The position numbers and the translations under genes are program-made. A model generated the notes under the pieces. That model did no database searches and was not told where the DNA came from. It was given only the letters and a program-made list of their open reading frames with translations. From an uncultured Alistipes sp. (lineage in GTDB: Bacteria; Bacteroidota; Bacteroidia; Bacteroidales; Rikenellaceae): DNA of 7,493 bases. The stretch covers positions 1 to 7,493 of the forward strand of contig CAMWYI010000088.1 of the NCBI GenBank assembly GCA_947178455.1, written 5' to 3'. Below are positions 1 through 5,846 of this stretch, piece by piece. Each line of letters starts with the position of its first letter. Position 1 is the stretch's first letter.

Positions 1-1268
1 CCGCCACACCGACACGCCCGTCGGTCTACTCCAACCTCCGCCCCACCCAAACCACCCAGCCCCCCGTGCGCGGGGGAATTTCGACGCGCGGCACGCACCT
101 CAAAGTCACCGGACTGGGCATCGAGGTGATGTTTTACATGAGCCGCAACGGCGACCGCAAGGCGCCTTACGTCTTTTTGATTGCGGCCGTGACGCCCGGC
201 TCTCCGGCCGCGAAAGCGGGTTTGCAGCGCGGCGACCTGATTTCGCGCGTCGACGGCTCGGTCCTCACCGACGACACGCTCGACACGGGCTGGGAAAAAC
301 TGATGAAGACCGAGTCGGGGACGGTGCGGCTCACGCGATACGACATGGCGACCAAACAAGATTCGCCCGATAAAATTTCGGTTACGGCGGCTTCGTATGC
401 CGACAATCCGGTCTGGAAATCGAAAACCGTATCGACCGCCAACGGCAAAAAGGTGGGCTATTTGTGCTACGGCAGTTTTAATTATAATTATGACGACGAG
501 CTGATCGAGGCATTCGAGCGATTCCGCGACGAGCGCATCGACGAACTGGTGCTCGACCTGCGTTACAACGGCGGCGGACACGTCGTGTCGAGCGCGGTAC
601 TGGGAACGCTGGTCGCAGGCGGTGCCCACAAAGGCGACGTCTATGCCCGCACGACCTACAACGACTCGCGCCAACACGAAACGGCCGACATCTACAAATT
701 AGGCGAAGCACAATACAACGACGCAAGCCCGAATTACCGGCACGATCCGATTGCAACGGCCATTTTGTCGGCGGTGGGACTTTCGCGGATTTACGTGCTT
801 TGCACGGACTACACGGCTTCGGCCAGCGAGCTGTTAATCAACGGGCTGCGGGGTGTCGGCATCGACGTGCGGCTTATCGGCTCGACGACCAACGGCAAGA
901 ACGTCGGCATGGAAATGCAGAAAAAGACGTTCGGCGACTACGAATACGAGTTCAGCCCGATTACGTTCTACATCGCCAACGGCAAGGGCGAAAGCGACTA
1001 CGGCAGCGGCTTCGTACCCAACGTGGAGGTCGAACAGGAGTTCTATTTCTATAAAAATTCGGAAGGAAAGTTCGTCGGAGCAGACTGGGGCGACGAAGAA
1101 CACGAAACCTTGTTCCAGCTCGCTTTGCAGTGGATCGAAACCGGCTCGCAACCGATGCCCGACTACCCGCAGGCCGTTGCGACGCGCGGATTCCAGCCCA
1201 TGCAGCTCCGGTCGCTGGCTCCCGTGCGCGTGCAGGATATGCTGCGGCTGCCCGCCTCCGAAGAGTAA
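1..1268 (+). CDS. S41 family C-terminal-processing peptidase with PDZ domain (5' end outside window)
   Basis: The reading frame is open from base 3 to the TAA at 1266-1268, so the true start and any signal peptide lie upstream; the GTG at 66 is only the first possible internal start. Numbering from that GTG: a PDZ domain covers about residues 33-95, with the characteristic GSPAAKAGLQRGD segment that holds the protein-binding loop. The S41 catalytic domain follows. It has the conserved LDLRYNGGG strand-turn at about 163-171, the TASASE motif at 250-255 whose Ser252 should be the nucleophile, and NGKNVG with the general-base Lys278. The 26-residue Ser-to-Lys distance is close to that in E. coli Prc and CtpA enzymes, which use a Ser/Lys dyad. 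Family members act in the periplasm or on the outer membrane and cut unstructured C-termini; the substrate here is unknown. Bacteroidales carry many such proteins, often as lipoproteins. It is followed by a weak terminator-like hairpin, so it is probably not co-transcribed with ricT. Confidence 0.93.
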   Translation, partial: ATPTRPSVYSNLRPTQTTQPPVRGGISTRGTHLKVTGLGIEVMFYMSRNGDRKAPYVFLIAAVTPGSPAAKAGLQRGDLISRVDGSVLTDDTLDTGWEKLMKTESGTVRLTRYDMATKQDSPDKISVTAASYADNPVWKSKTVSTANGKKVGYLCYGSFNYNYDDELIEAFERFRDERIDELVLDLRYNGGGHVVSSAVLGTLVAGGAHKGDVYARTTYNDSRQHETADIYKLGEAQYNDASPNYRHDPIATAILSAVGLSRIYVLCTDYTASASELLINGLRGVGIDVRLIGSTTNGKNVGMEMQKKTFGDYEYEFSPITFYIANGKGESDYGSGFVPNVEVEQEFYFYKNSEGKFVGADWGDEEHETLFQLALQWIETGSQPMPDYPQAVATRGFQPMQLRSLAPVRVQDMLRLPASEE

Positions 1269-1297
1269 GCGCGAAAACGATTTCGGCTTTGTCTCGG

Positions 1298-1334
1298 CAA
1301 TGCCCAATAAATTTTGGCATTGTCAAGGTTTTTT
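1298..1334 (+). terminator. Weak intrinsic terminator candidate after the S41 peptidase
   Basis: CAATGCC (1298-1304) pairs with GGCATTG (1316-1322) around an AT-rich loop, and a six-T run follows at 1329-1334. The six-base gap between stem and T run and the 7-bp stem make it a weak terminator. The same hairpin is also the left copy of a duplicated promoter-like module (see the repeat at 1295-1423), so it may be something other than a terminator. Confidence 0.4.
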
Positions 1335-1385
1335 CGTACCTCTAACTTCGTTTTAGATACTCCCGCTCGGCAAACACCAAATAAA

Positions 1386-1417
1386 TTTGGTTTTGCTCTC
1401 GCTTATTCGTACCTTTG
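1386..1417 (+). promoter_or_regulatory. Bacteroidetes-type promoter of the ricT-gldH-trmB operon
   Basis: A TTTG -33 element (1386-1389) and a TACCTTTG -7 element (1410-1417, consensus TAnnTTTG) are separated by 20 bases, as expected for the Bacteroidetes primary sigma factor. Transcription should start near 1424, leaving a leader of only about 16 bases before the ricT ATG at 1440. The -33 element lies inside the right arm of the palindrome at 1370-1396, so hairpin formation or a protein bound to the palindrome could affect promoter use. Confidence 0.75.
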
Positions 1418-1439
1418 ACTGCATCAATTATGCTTCATC

Positions 1440-2903
1440 ATGGACAACGAACAATCTCATAAATTCCGTTATACACCCGAAGTCGGACGCGGCTGCGGAT
1501 TCTGCAACAGCGAATCCGAATGTCAGGCCCGCATGGCCGACGGCTGTTTCAAACTGCACGAAACGGCGTGGCTCGATGCCTATCCGGCCAACCTGCCCGA
1601 CGACGTGGTCGAAGTGCGGTTCAAGAACACCCGTCGCGGATTCTACCGCAACGAGGGCCGTCTGCCGCTGCAATGCGGCGACATCGTGGCGGTCGAGGCG
1701 TCGCCCGGCCACGATATAGGTGTCGTGTCGCTCACGGGCGATTTGGTGGCGCGGCAGATGCGTCGGACGGGTTTCAACCCCTACAACGGCGAATTCAAAA
1801 AAATCTACCGCAAAGCCAAGCCCTACGATCTCGAACGCTGGCAGGAAGCCATCGCGCTGGAACACGAGACGATGATTGCGGCGCGTCAGATTGCCGCCGA
1901 CATGGGGTTGAACATGAAAATCGGCGACGTGGAGTATCAGGCCGACAAAATCAAGGCTATCTTCTATTATATCGCCGACGAACGTGTCGACTTCCGCGAA
2001 TTAATCAAAGTTTTCGCCGAACGGTTCCACATCCGCATCGAGATGAAGCAAATCGGCGCGCGTCAGGAGGCCGGACGCATCGGCGGACTGGGCGCCTGCG
2101 GACGCGAATTGTGCTGCGCGTCGTGGATTGCCAATTTTTCGAGCGTCACGACCGGTGCCGCACGGGCGCAGGATATTTCGCTCAACCCCCAAAAGCTGGC
2201 AGGACAGTGCTCCAAGCTGAAATGCTGCATGATGTACGAATACGACACCTATGTCGATGCCCGCAAGGATTTTCCGCGCCTGCGCGAACCGTTGCAGACC
2301 ATCGACGGGGAGTATTTTCTGGTCAAGAGCGACATTTTGGGCGGTACGATGACTTTCTCGTCGTCCAAAGAGACGATGGCTAACGTCACCACCCTGCCGG
2401 TGGCACGCGTCAAAGAGATTCTCGAACTCAACCGCGCCGGAACCAAAGTCGACCGGCTGTGGGGCGAGGGCGACGAGCCCGTCGCCGACAACGAACCGGC
2501 TTACACGTCGGGGTCGGAGGAGGACAGCATCACGCGGTTCGATTCGGCGCGCCGCCGCAAGAAAAACCGCAACCGCAACAACCGTTCGCAGCATCAGCAG
2601 CGTCCGGCCGAACAGGCAGCGGCGTCCGACAACGCGGCCGGCCGACCCGAACGACCGCAGCGGGAAAATCAGAACGGCAATCGCGAAAACAACGGCCGCA
2701 ACAACGACGGCCGCCGGAACAACGACAACCGGCGGTTCGGCCCTAATAATAGCCGTTCGGGCGGCTTCAACAACAACCGCCGCAACGGTCACGGCGGGCC
2801 CCGCAATGGCGGCAACGGCGGTCATCGCGGCGGCGGGAACGGTTCGTCCAACAACGGAAACAACAACGGGGGCGGTTCGGCTCCGCAATCCGCACACGAA
2901 TAG
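1440..2903 (+). CDS. ricT: RicT/YaaT-like PSP1-domain protein with Arg/Asn/Gly-rich tail
   Basis: This is a 487-residue member of the PSP1/RicT family. In Bacillus subtilis RicT (YaaT) works with RicA and RicF in an Fe-S-containing complex that promotes mRNA maturation by RNase Y; which partner it has in Bacteroidetes is not known to me. The family core runs from about residue 55 to 330, with VEASPGHDIGVVSLTG at 84-99 and two cysteine motifs, CGRELCC (220-226) and CSKLKCC (247-253), which are the likely cluster ligands. An extra N-terminal group, Cys19, Cys22, Cys28 and Cys36, precedes the core. From about residue 370 the protein becomes a disordered tail rich in Arg, Asn, Gly and Gln, with no hydrophobic core; this suggests RNA contact (inference). 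The ATG at 1440 is chosen because it is the first in-frame start after the promoter; no Shine-Dalgarno sequence is seen. It is first in an operon with gldH, 3 bases downstream. B. subtilis RicT is about 275 residues, so most of the extra length is the tail. Confidence 0.93.
   Translation: MDNEQSHKFRYTPEVGRGCGFCNSESECQARMADGCFKLHETAWLDAYPANLPDDVVEVRFKNTRRGFYRNEGRLPLQCGDIVAVEASPGHDIGVVSLTGDLVARQMRRTGFNPYNGEFKKIYRKAKPYDLERWQEAIALEHETMIAARQIAADMGLNMKIGDVEYQADKIKAIFYYIADERVDFRELIKVFAERFHIRIEMKQIGARQEAGRIGGLGACGRELCCASWIANFSSVTTGAARAQDISLNPQKLAGQCSKLKCCMMYEYDTYVDARKDFPRLREPLQTIDGEYFLVKSDILGGTMTFSSSKETMANVTTLPVARVKEILELNRAGTKVDRLWGEGDEPVADNEPAYTSGSEEDSITRFDSARRRKKNRNRNNRSQHQQRPAEQAAASDNAAGRPERPQRENQNGNRENNGRNNDGRRNNDNRRFGPNNSRSGGFNNNRRNGHGGPRNGGNGGHRGGGNGSSNNGNNNGGGSAPQSAHE
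2550..2900 (+). repeat. Low-complexity Arg/Asn/Gly-coding tail of ricT
   Basis: Roughly the last 117 codons of ricT are built from short, irregularly repeated AAC, CGC/CGG and GGC/GGT codons (clusters such as NNGRNNDGRRNNDNRR, then GGNGG-type runs toward the end). There is no fixed period, so this is compositional bias rather than a true tandem array. The tail keeps its frame to the stop at 2901-2903. Confidence 0.7.
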
Positions 2904-2906
2904 CCG

Positions 2907-3392
2907 ATGAAACGGGTGTTTCGGAGAGGTCGGGCCGCCGTGCGGGCACAAGCAATCGCGATGCGGTGCATCGCGGCAGCGTTTGCAGCGGTCATGGGGC
3001 TGGCAACGGGGTGTTCGACCCCCTACCGGTCGGTCGTCGCCGATGTCGATGCCAGAGCATGGGACACTCCCGTCGAACTGACCCTGCCGAACACCGATAC
3101 GCTCAACTATTACGATTGGCAGTTTTTCATCCGCTGCGACGAACGCATCGTGCCCGACACATTCACCGTGCGCATCGCGGTCGTAACGCCCGATACGCTC
3201 CGGTTCGAGGAGCCGTTCGCCGTGCAGCTGCCCCCTTGCACGACGCCCGCCGCGCGGATGTGCGAAACCCTGCTCGACTACCGCCGCCGCGTACTGCTCT
3301 CGCGCACGGGCGATTACCGGCTGACCATCACGCCCGTGCGACCGCTGCGCGGCATCGAGGCCGTCGGCATCCAAACCGTCGAAAGCGACTGA
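2907..3392 (+). CDS. gldH: GldH-like lipoprotein
   Basis: This is a 161-residue predicted lipoprotein that I assign to the GldH family. The N-terminus has an Arg-rich stretch, a hydrophobic segment and a lipobox LATGC with Cys36 as the lipidated residue. The mature part has the GldH layout: W-containing start (VDARAWDTPVELTL), a DWQFFIR strand pair, and a C-terminal TGDYRLTITPVRPLRGIEAV segment followed by GI, close to the G-Y-x(n)-MR-x-L-x-GI-x-x-VGI ending of the family. GldH is needed for Flavobacterium gliding and associated with the GldK-N/SprA (type IX) machinery, yet it is conserved in non-gliding Bacteroidales, where its role is unclear. Neighbours support the call, since gldH follows a RicT gene in many Bacteroidales as I recall. 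The start is ambiguous: ATG 2907 gives a 35-residue Arg-rich leader, while ATG 2961 (Met19) gives a more typical 17-residue lipoprotein signal. I keep 2907 because it sits 3 bases after ricT. Confidence 0.8.
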   Translation: MKRVFRRGRAAVRAQAIAMRCIAAAFAAVMGLATGCSTPYRSVVADVDARAWDTPVELTLPNTDTLNYYDWQFFIRCDERIVPDTFTVRIAVVTPDTLRFEEPFAVQLPPCTTPAARMCETLLDYRRRVLLSRTGDYRLTITPVRPLRGIEAVGIQTVESD

Positions 3393-3397
3393 CAACG

Positions 3398-4153
3398 ATG
3401 GGCAAAGACAAACTCCGCAGATTCCGCGAAAACGAGACGTTCGCCTGCTTCGTGCAGCCGGCGTTCGAGGAGGTGTTCCGCACCGACCACCCATTGAAAG
3501 GGCATTGGGCGCACGATTTCTTCGGCAACGACCGCCCCGTCGTCCTCGAATTGGGGTGCGGCAAGGGCGAATACACCGTCGCACTGGCCCAACGCGACCC
3601 GTCGCGCAACTACATCGGCATCGACATCAAGGGCGCGCGCATGTGGCGCGGCGCGAAAACCGCGACCGAACGCGGCATGACCAACGTCGCCTTTCTACGC
3701 ACCCGCATCGAGTTCATCGACAGCCTGTTCGGCGAGGGCGAGGTTGCGGAGATTTGGATTACATTTCCCGACCCGCAGCTCAAAACGCGCCGCGCCGCCA
3801 AACGGCTCACTTCGCCCGATTTTCTGGCCCGTTACGCGCGGCTGCTGGCCACAGACGGACAGATTCATCTGAAAACCGACTCCCAACACCTTTACGCTTA
3901 TACGCAGGCGGTCATCGCCCGCTTCGGTTTGGCGTGCCGCACGGCCGACCCCGACATTTATCGCAGCGGACTGGCCGAACGCGAGCCCGTGTTGCAGGTC
4001 AAAACCGCTTACGAAAGCCGTTTCCTCGGCATGGGGTTGCCCATTACCTACACCTGTTTTTCGCTCGGTTCGGCGCGCGATTTCGCCCCGTTCGAGTGGG
4101 AACAAGACCAGCTGCTGGAAAAGGACAACGAACCAGCCCGTTTAAGAAACTGA
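3398..4153 (+). CDS. trmB: tRNA (guanine-N7-)-methyltransferase TrmB
   Basis: This 251-residue enzyme transfers a methyl group from S-adenosylmethionine to N7 of guanine 46 in the variable loop of many tRNAs. It acts in the cytoplasm. The SAM-binding motif I is ELGCGKGEYT (51-60), the motif II acidic loop GIDIKGARMWRG (74-85), and the TrmB signature TFPDPQ is at 122-127. The late TAYE motif (203-206) corresponds to the conserved TxYE that contacts SAM and the target guanine. Length and motif order are normal for bacterial TrmB, and no defect is visible. The usual PWPK-type ending of TFPDPWPK is TFPDPQLK here, a variation common in Bacteroidetes as far as I remember. The ATG at 3398 lies 5 bases after the gldH stop, so it is translated as the last gene of the ricT-gldH-trmB operon, which ends at the hairpin at 4209-4250. 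Confidence 0.96.
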   Translation: MGKDKLRRFRENETFACFVQPAFEEVFRTDHPLKGHWAHDFFGNDRPVVLELGCGKGEYTVALAQRDPSRNYIGIDIKGARMWRGAKTATERGMTNVAFLRTRIEFIDSLFGEGEVAEIWITFPDPQLKTRRAAKRLTSPDFLARYARLLATDGQIHLKTDSQHLYAYTQAVIARFGLACRTADPDIYRSGLAEREPVLQVKTAYESRFLGMGLPITYTCFSLGSARDFAPFEWEQDQLLEKDNEPARLRN

Positions 4154-4208
4154 TTTTAAGCGCGATGGGCGGTCGGCTGGCTTCGGAAAGCCCCTGCGCC
4201 GTACCAAC

Positions 4209-4250
4209 AAAAACGAGTAGGAGTTGCAAATGCAACTCCTACTCGTTTTT
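4209..4250. terminator. Bidirectional intrinsic terminator between trmB and rpmE
   Basis: A perfect 20-bp inverted repeat, arms 4209-4228 and 4231-4250, is flanked by five A on the left and five T on the right. The GC-containing stem (GAGTAGGAGTTGC) plus T run works as a terminator on either strand. It sits between the convergent ends of trmB (4153) and rpmE (4270) and should stop both transcripts. Confidence 0.9.
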
Positions 4251-4269
4251 GTAAAACACGCGGCCGAAA

Positions 4270-4539
4270 TTATTTGGCCGAGTTTTTCTTATCGTAGCGT
4301 TTTGCGTAGCGGCTCATAAACTTATCGACGCGGCCGGCGGTGTCTACCAACTTCATCTTACCGGTGTAGAACGGGTGCGACGTGTTGGAGATTTCCATCT
4401 TGTACACGGGATAGGTTTCGCCGTTCACTTCGATGGTCTCTTTTGTCGAAACGGCGGACCGACACAAAAACACATGGTCGTTGGACATGTCCTTGAACGC
4501 CACCAGACGATAATTTTCAGGATGGATACCTTGTTTCAT
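4270..4539 (-). CDS. rpmE2: 50S ribosomal protein L31, type B
   Basis: This 89-residue protein begins MKQGIHPENY and contains the L31 signature around SNTSHPFYTGK (51-61). L31 bridges the large and small subunits of the ribosome. Type B members lack the CxxC zinc ligands of type A; here the only cysteine is Cys26, so it should not bind zinc. The length (about 85-90 residues, with the longer central insertion) also fits type B. The ATG at 4537-4539 is preceded on its own strand by an A-rich leader (repeats of ACAAAA) and no Shine-Dalgarno sequence, as is usual in Bacteroidetes. It is a single-gene unit with its own promoter and terminator. Confidence 0.97.
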   Translation of the reverse strand: MKQGIHPENYRLVAFKDMSNDHVFLCRSAVSTKETIEVNGETYPVYKMEISNTSHPFYTGKMKLVDTAGRVDKFMSRYAKRYDKKNSAK

Positions 4540-4578
4540 CGTTTTGTTTTTGTTTTGTTAGTGTGTGTTTAATCGGGG

Positions 4579-4609
4579 CAAATGTACGATATTTTTTTCA
4601 ACCTGCAAT
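4579..4609 (-). promoter_or_regulatory. Promoter of rpmE2
   Basis: Read on the minus strand, ATTG (4606-4609) is followed after 19 bases by TACATTTG (4579-4586), a good match to the Bacteroidetes -33/-7 pair with TAnnTTTG. The predicted start near 4572 gives a leader of about 33 bases that is almost free of G, typical of highly expressed ribosomal protein genes in this phylum. Confidence 0.8.
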
Positions 4610-4637
4610 CGTTCGGGCCTAAATTTTTCGATTGTCG

Positions 4638-4669
4638 TTTGGATTTGCCAGCGGGTTGCACTATCTTTG
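4638..4669 (+). promoter_or_regulatory. Promoter of the CAU tRNA gene
   Basis: TTTG (4638-4641), then 20 bases, then TATCTTTG (4662-4669) match the Bacteroidetes consensus with the same spacing as the ricT promoter. Transcription should begin near 4676, about 37 bases before the tRNA. The leader contains a small hairpin (CGAAC 4680-4684 with GTTCG 4689-4693) that would be removed when the 5' end is trimmed. It is divergent from the rpmE2 promoter. Confidence 0.8.
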
Positions 4670-4712
4670 CGTCGCGCAGCGAACGGACGTTCGGCCCGCT
4701 TCGCCGCCGCAA

Positions 4713-4786
4713 GGGCCCATAGCTCAGTCGGTCAGAGCAGCGGACTCATAATCCGAAGGTCGTGGGATCATGCCCCTCTGGGCCCA
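4713..4786 (+). tRNA. tRNA with CAU anticodon (elongator Met or lysidine-type Ile2)
   Basis: The acceptor stem is GGGCCCA (4713-4719) with TGGGCCC (4779-4785), discriminator A4786. The D-stem is GCTC/GAGC (4722-4725, 4735-4738). The anticodon arm runs 4740-4756 with loop CTCATAA and anticodon CAT at 4747-4749. The T-stem is 4762-4766 with 4774-4778. It is not an initiator, since position 1-72 is a normal G-C pair. C4-G69 and C5-G68 in the acceptor, as in E. coli tRNA-Ile2, favour the isoleucine form modified by TilS, but Met cannot be excluded from sequence alone. CCA is not encoded. Oddities are a G-A clash at 27-43, a T-T clash at 50-64, and a T-loop ATCATGC that lacks the usual TTC start and A58. 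Confidence 0.88.
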
Positions 4787-4797
4787 CTCTGACAATC

Positions 4798-4832
4798 AAG
4801 AGGTTGCAACGATTTGCGACCTCTTTTCTTTT
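4798..4832 (+). terminator. Intrinsic terminator of the tRNA gene
   Basis: AAGAGGTTGC (4798-4807) pairs with GCGACCTCTT (4816-4825), ten pairs including one G-U, around an 8-base loop. A T-rich tail (TTTTCTTTT, ending 4832) follows. It begins 12 bases after the tRNA. Confidence 0.8.
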
Positions 4833-4840
4833 GCCCTGCC

Positions 4841-4872
4841 GCAAAATGTTCAGCAAAATTTACAGCAAAAAA
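4841..4872. repeat. Three GCAAAA repeats with exact 12-bp spacing
   Basis: GCAAAA occurs at 4841, 4853 and 4865, giving 12-base units GCAAAATGTTCA, GCAAAATTTACA and GCAAAAAAGGTC. The array lies in the short gap between the tRNA terminator and the terminator of the nuclease gene and is not coding in any supported frame. Short phased repeats near a tRNA can be integrase arm-type sites, but no integrase gene is in the window, so this is only a suggestion. Confidence 0.5.
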
Positions 4873-4894
4873 GGTCGCCGAATCTTCGGCGACC
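4867..4894 (-). terminator. Intrinsic terminator of the nuclease gene
   Basis: GGTCGCCGAA (4873-4882) and TTCGGCGACC (4885-4894) form a perfect 10-bp inverted repeat with a 2-base centre. On the minus strand it is followed by six T (4867-4872). It lies 20 bases past the stop codon of the gene at 4914-5846 and closes that transcript. Confidence 0.85.
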
Positions 4895-4913
4895 CTAACC
4901 ATGTTCGGCGATG

Positions 4914-5846
4914 CTACAACGCCTCTATCTCGAATCCGAGTTTCTGTTTCTCGACGTTCTCGATAAATTCGTCTATGGATTCTTTCGCCCATTGGTTGCA
5001 GGTGGCGATTTTTGTACCGTCGCCCAGCGCAATCAACATCTTCCGATCTGCATAGTAGCGGTCGTCTCGCTTTTTCGCTTCCTTCGCTTCGGCAAAGACA
5101 CCCAAAGTCCGAATCAATTTCGGCGTCGGGAATATCTTTTTCAACTGGTCGGCGCTTACCTCCGGATGCAGTTTTACATAGCGTTTGACAATTTCGTGCA
5201 CCAGCTTGGCTTTGCCGTAGCGGCCTTCGCCGTCGAGTTGGTATTTCGTCGTGTCCTTGACGCTTTCCTTGACCGCCGGTGTCGAAATCACGACAATTTC
5301 GCACGTGTGCGGATTGCGGAAACGTTCGAGCGTAATGGCCGATATTTGGTCGGTATACTCCACAAAAGGTCGTTCTTTCAGCAAATTACTTTTTTTAGGC
5401 TCCATAATCGGCATCTCTTTCCGCAGTTCGTTGTCGATATACCCGCCGACAAGTACGCCCACAAACTTCACTTTCGCAGGGTCGAGGCTTATCTCATCGC
5501 TCTGGTTGATGGCGTCTACTATTTTTTTGCGTTCGGTCAGGTAGTCGCATAGCTGGAATAGGGCATCTTTGTCGAGCGCGTGTTTCTTCAGCTCCAAAAT
5601 CCCGAAGAGATTTTCGCCGTACCGAACGACCATGTCGATTCGGCCGCGCGTTTTGCGGTTCGTACACTTGTCGATGCTCATCTCGCACTCGATGATTTGC
5701 GGATTGCCGTATTTGCGGTCGTCGAGTTTGAGGATGGACGGATTGTCCATCAAGTAGGCCTCCATGCCCAGCTCGCTCGGAAACGGATACGACTCCAACG
5801 TCACGTTGTTGGAACTCGCCTGCTTGTACATGTTCGGGTTGCTCAT
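4914..5846 (-). CDS. PD-(D/E)XK nuclease of NucS/DUF91-like type with extra C-terminal domain
   Basis: This is a 310-residue soluble protein without signal peptide or membrane segment. The N-terminal half has a PD-(D/E)XK nuclease core: Glu29 in a helix, Asp71 in RGRIDMVV, Glu85 and Lys87 in ILELKK, and Gln98 in QLCDYL. The Asp-14-Glu-2-Lys-11-Gln spacing is the same as I recall for archaeal/actinobacterial NucS, a mismatch or flap endonuclease. The NucS N-terminal dimerisation domain is missing. The C-terminal part (about 200-310) has a KLVHEIVKRYVKLHPEVSAD segment and a DGTKIATCNQW...SIDEFIENVEK end; this module looks familiar from various Bacteroidetes proteins and may bind DNA, but I cannot name it with certainty. 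All expected catalytic residues are present, so it should be active. The ATG at 5844-5846 is 12 bases after the stop of the repeat-protein gene, with no promoter visible between them. It could be a repair enzyme, a restriction-like defence nuclease or a mobile-element remnant. Confidence 0.7.
   Translation of the reverse strand: MSNPNMYKQASSNNVTLESYPFPSELGMEAYLMDNPSILKLDDRKYGNPQIIECEMSIDKCTNRKTRGRIDMVVRYGENLFGILELKKHALDKDALFQLCDYLTERKKIVDAINQSDEISLDPAKVKFVGVLVGGYIDNELRKEMPIMEPKKSNLLKERPFVEYTDQISAITLERFRNPHTCEIVVISTPAVKESVKDTTKYQLDGEGRYGKAKLVHEIVKRYVKLHPEVSADQLKKIFPTPKLIRTLGVFAEAKEAKKRDDRYYADRKMLIALGDGTKIATCNQWAKESIDEFIENVEKQKLGFEIEAL

Larger units (their letters stand above)
1295..1423 (+). 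repeat. Two imperfect tandem copies of a hairpin-plus-promoter module, 73-bp offset
   Basis: Bases 1295-1350 and 1368-1423 align without gaps at an offset of 73 bases, with 37 of 56 positions identical by my count. Both copies start CGGCAA, carry a palindrome around AATAAATTT (centres near 1310 and 1383), and end in TCGTACCT followed by ACT two to three bases later. The second copy forms a 12-bp hairpin with one bulged C (1370-1396). The first forms a 7-bp hairpin. Copy two has the intact -7 box TACCTTTG; copy one has TACCTCTA at the equivalent place, which lacks the essential TTTG. I read this as a duplicated promoter unit in which one copy has decayed. Confidence 0.6.

Noticed and set aside
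2001..3584. A 527-codon open frame on the minus strand opposite ricT, gldH and trmB.
   Set aside because: It lies antisense to three well-supported genes, has an Arg/Val/Ala-biased composition typical of GC-rich shadow frames, and shows no recognisable domain.
4161..4205. GC-rich short inverted bases after the trmB stop as a second terminator.
   Set aside because: Pairing is short and has no T run; the 20-bp hairpin just downstream explains termination.
3505..4254. A 249-codon plus-strand frame overlapping trmB.
   Set aside because: It is out of frame with the complete TrmB motifs and is Arg/His-rich, as expected for a shadow frame.
4713..4786. Calling the tRNA the initiator tRNA-fMet.
   Set aside because: Initiator tRNAs have a mismatch at 1-72 and three G-C pairs at the base of the anticodon stem; this tRNA has G1-C72 and an A-T pair next to the loop.
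4565..4792. A 75-codon plus-strand frame across the rpmE2-tRNA gap.
   Set aside because: It runs through two promoters and the tRNA gene and has no coding features.
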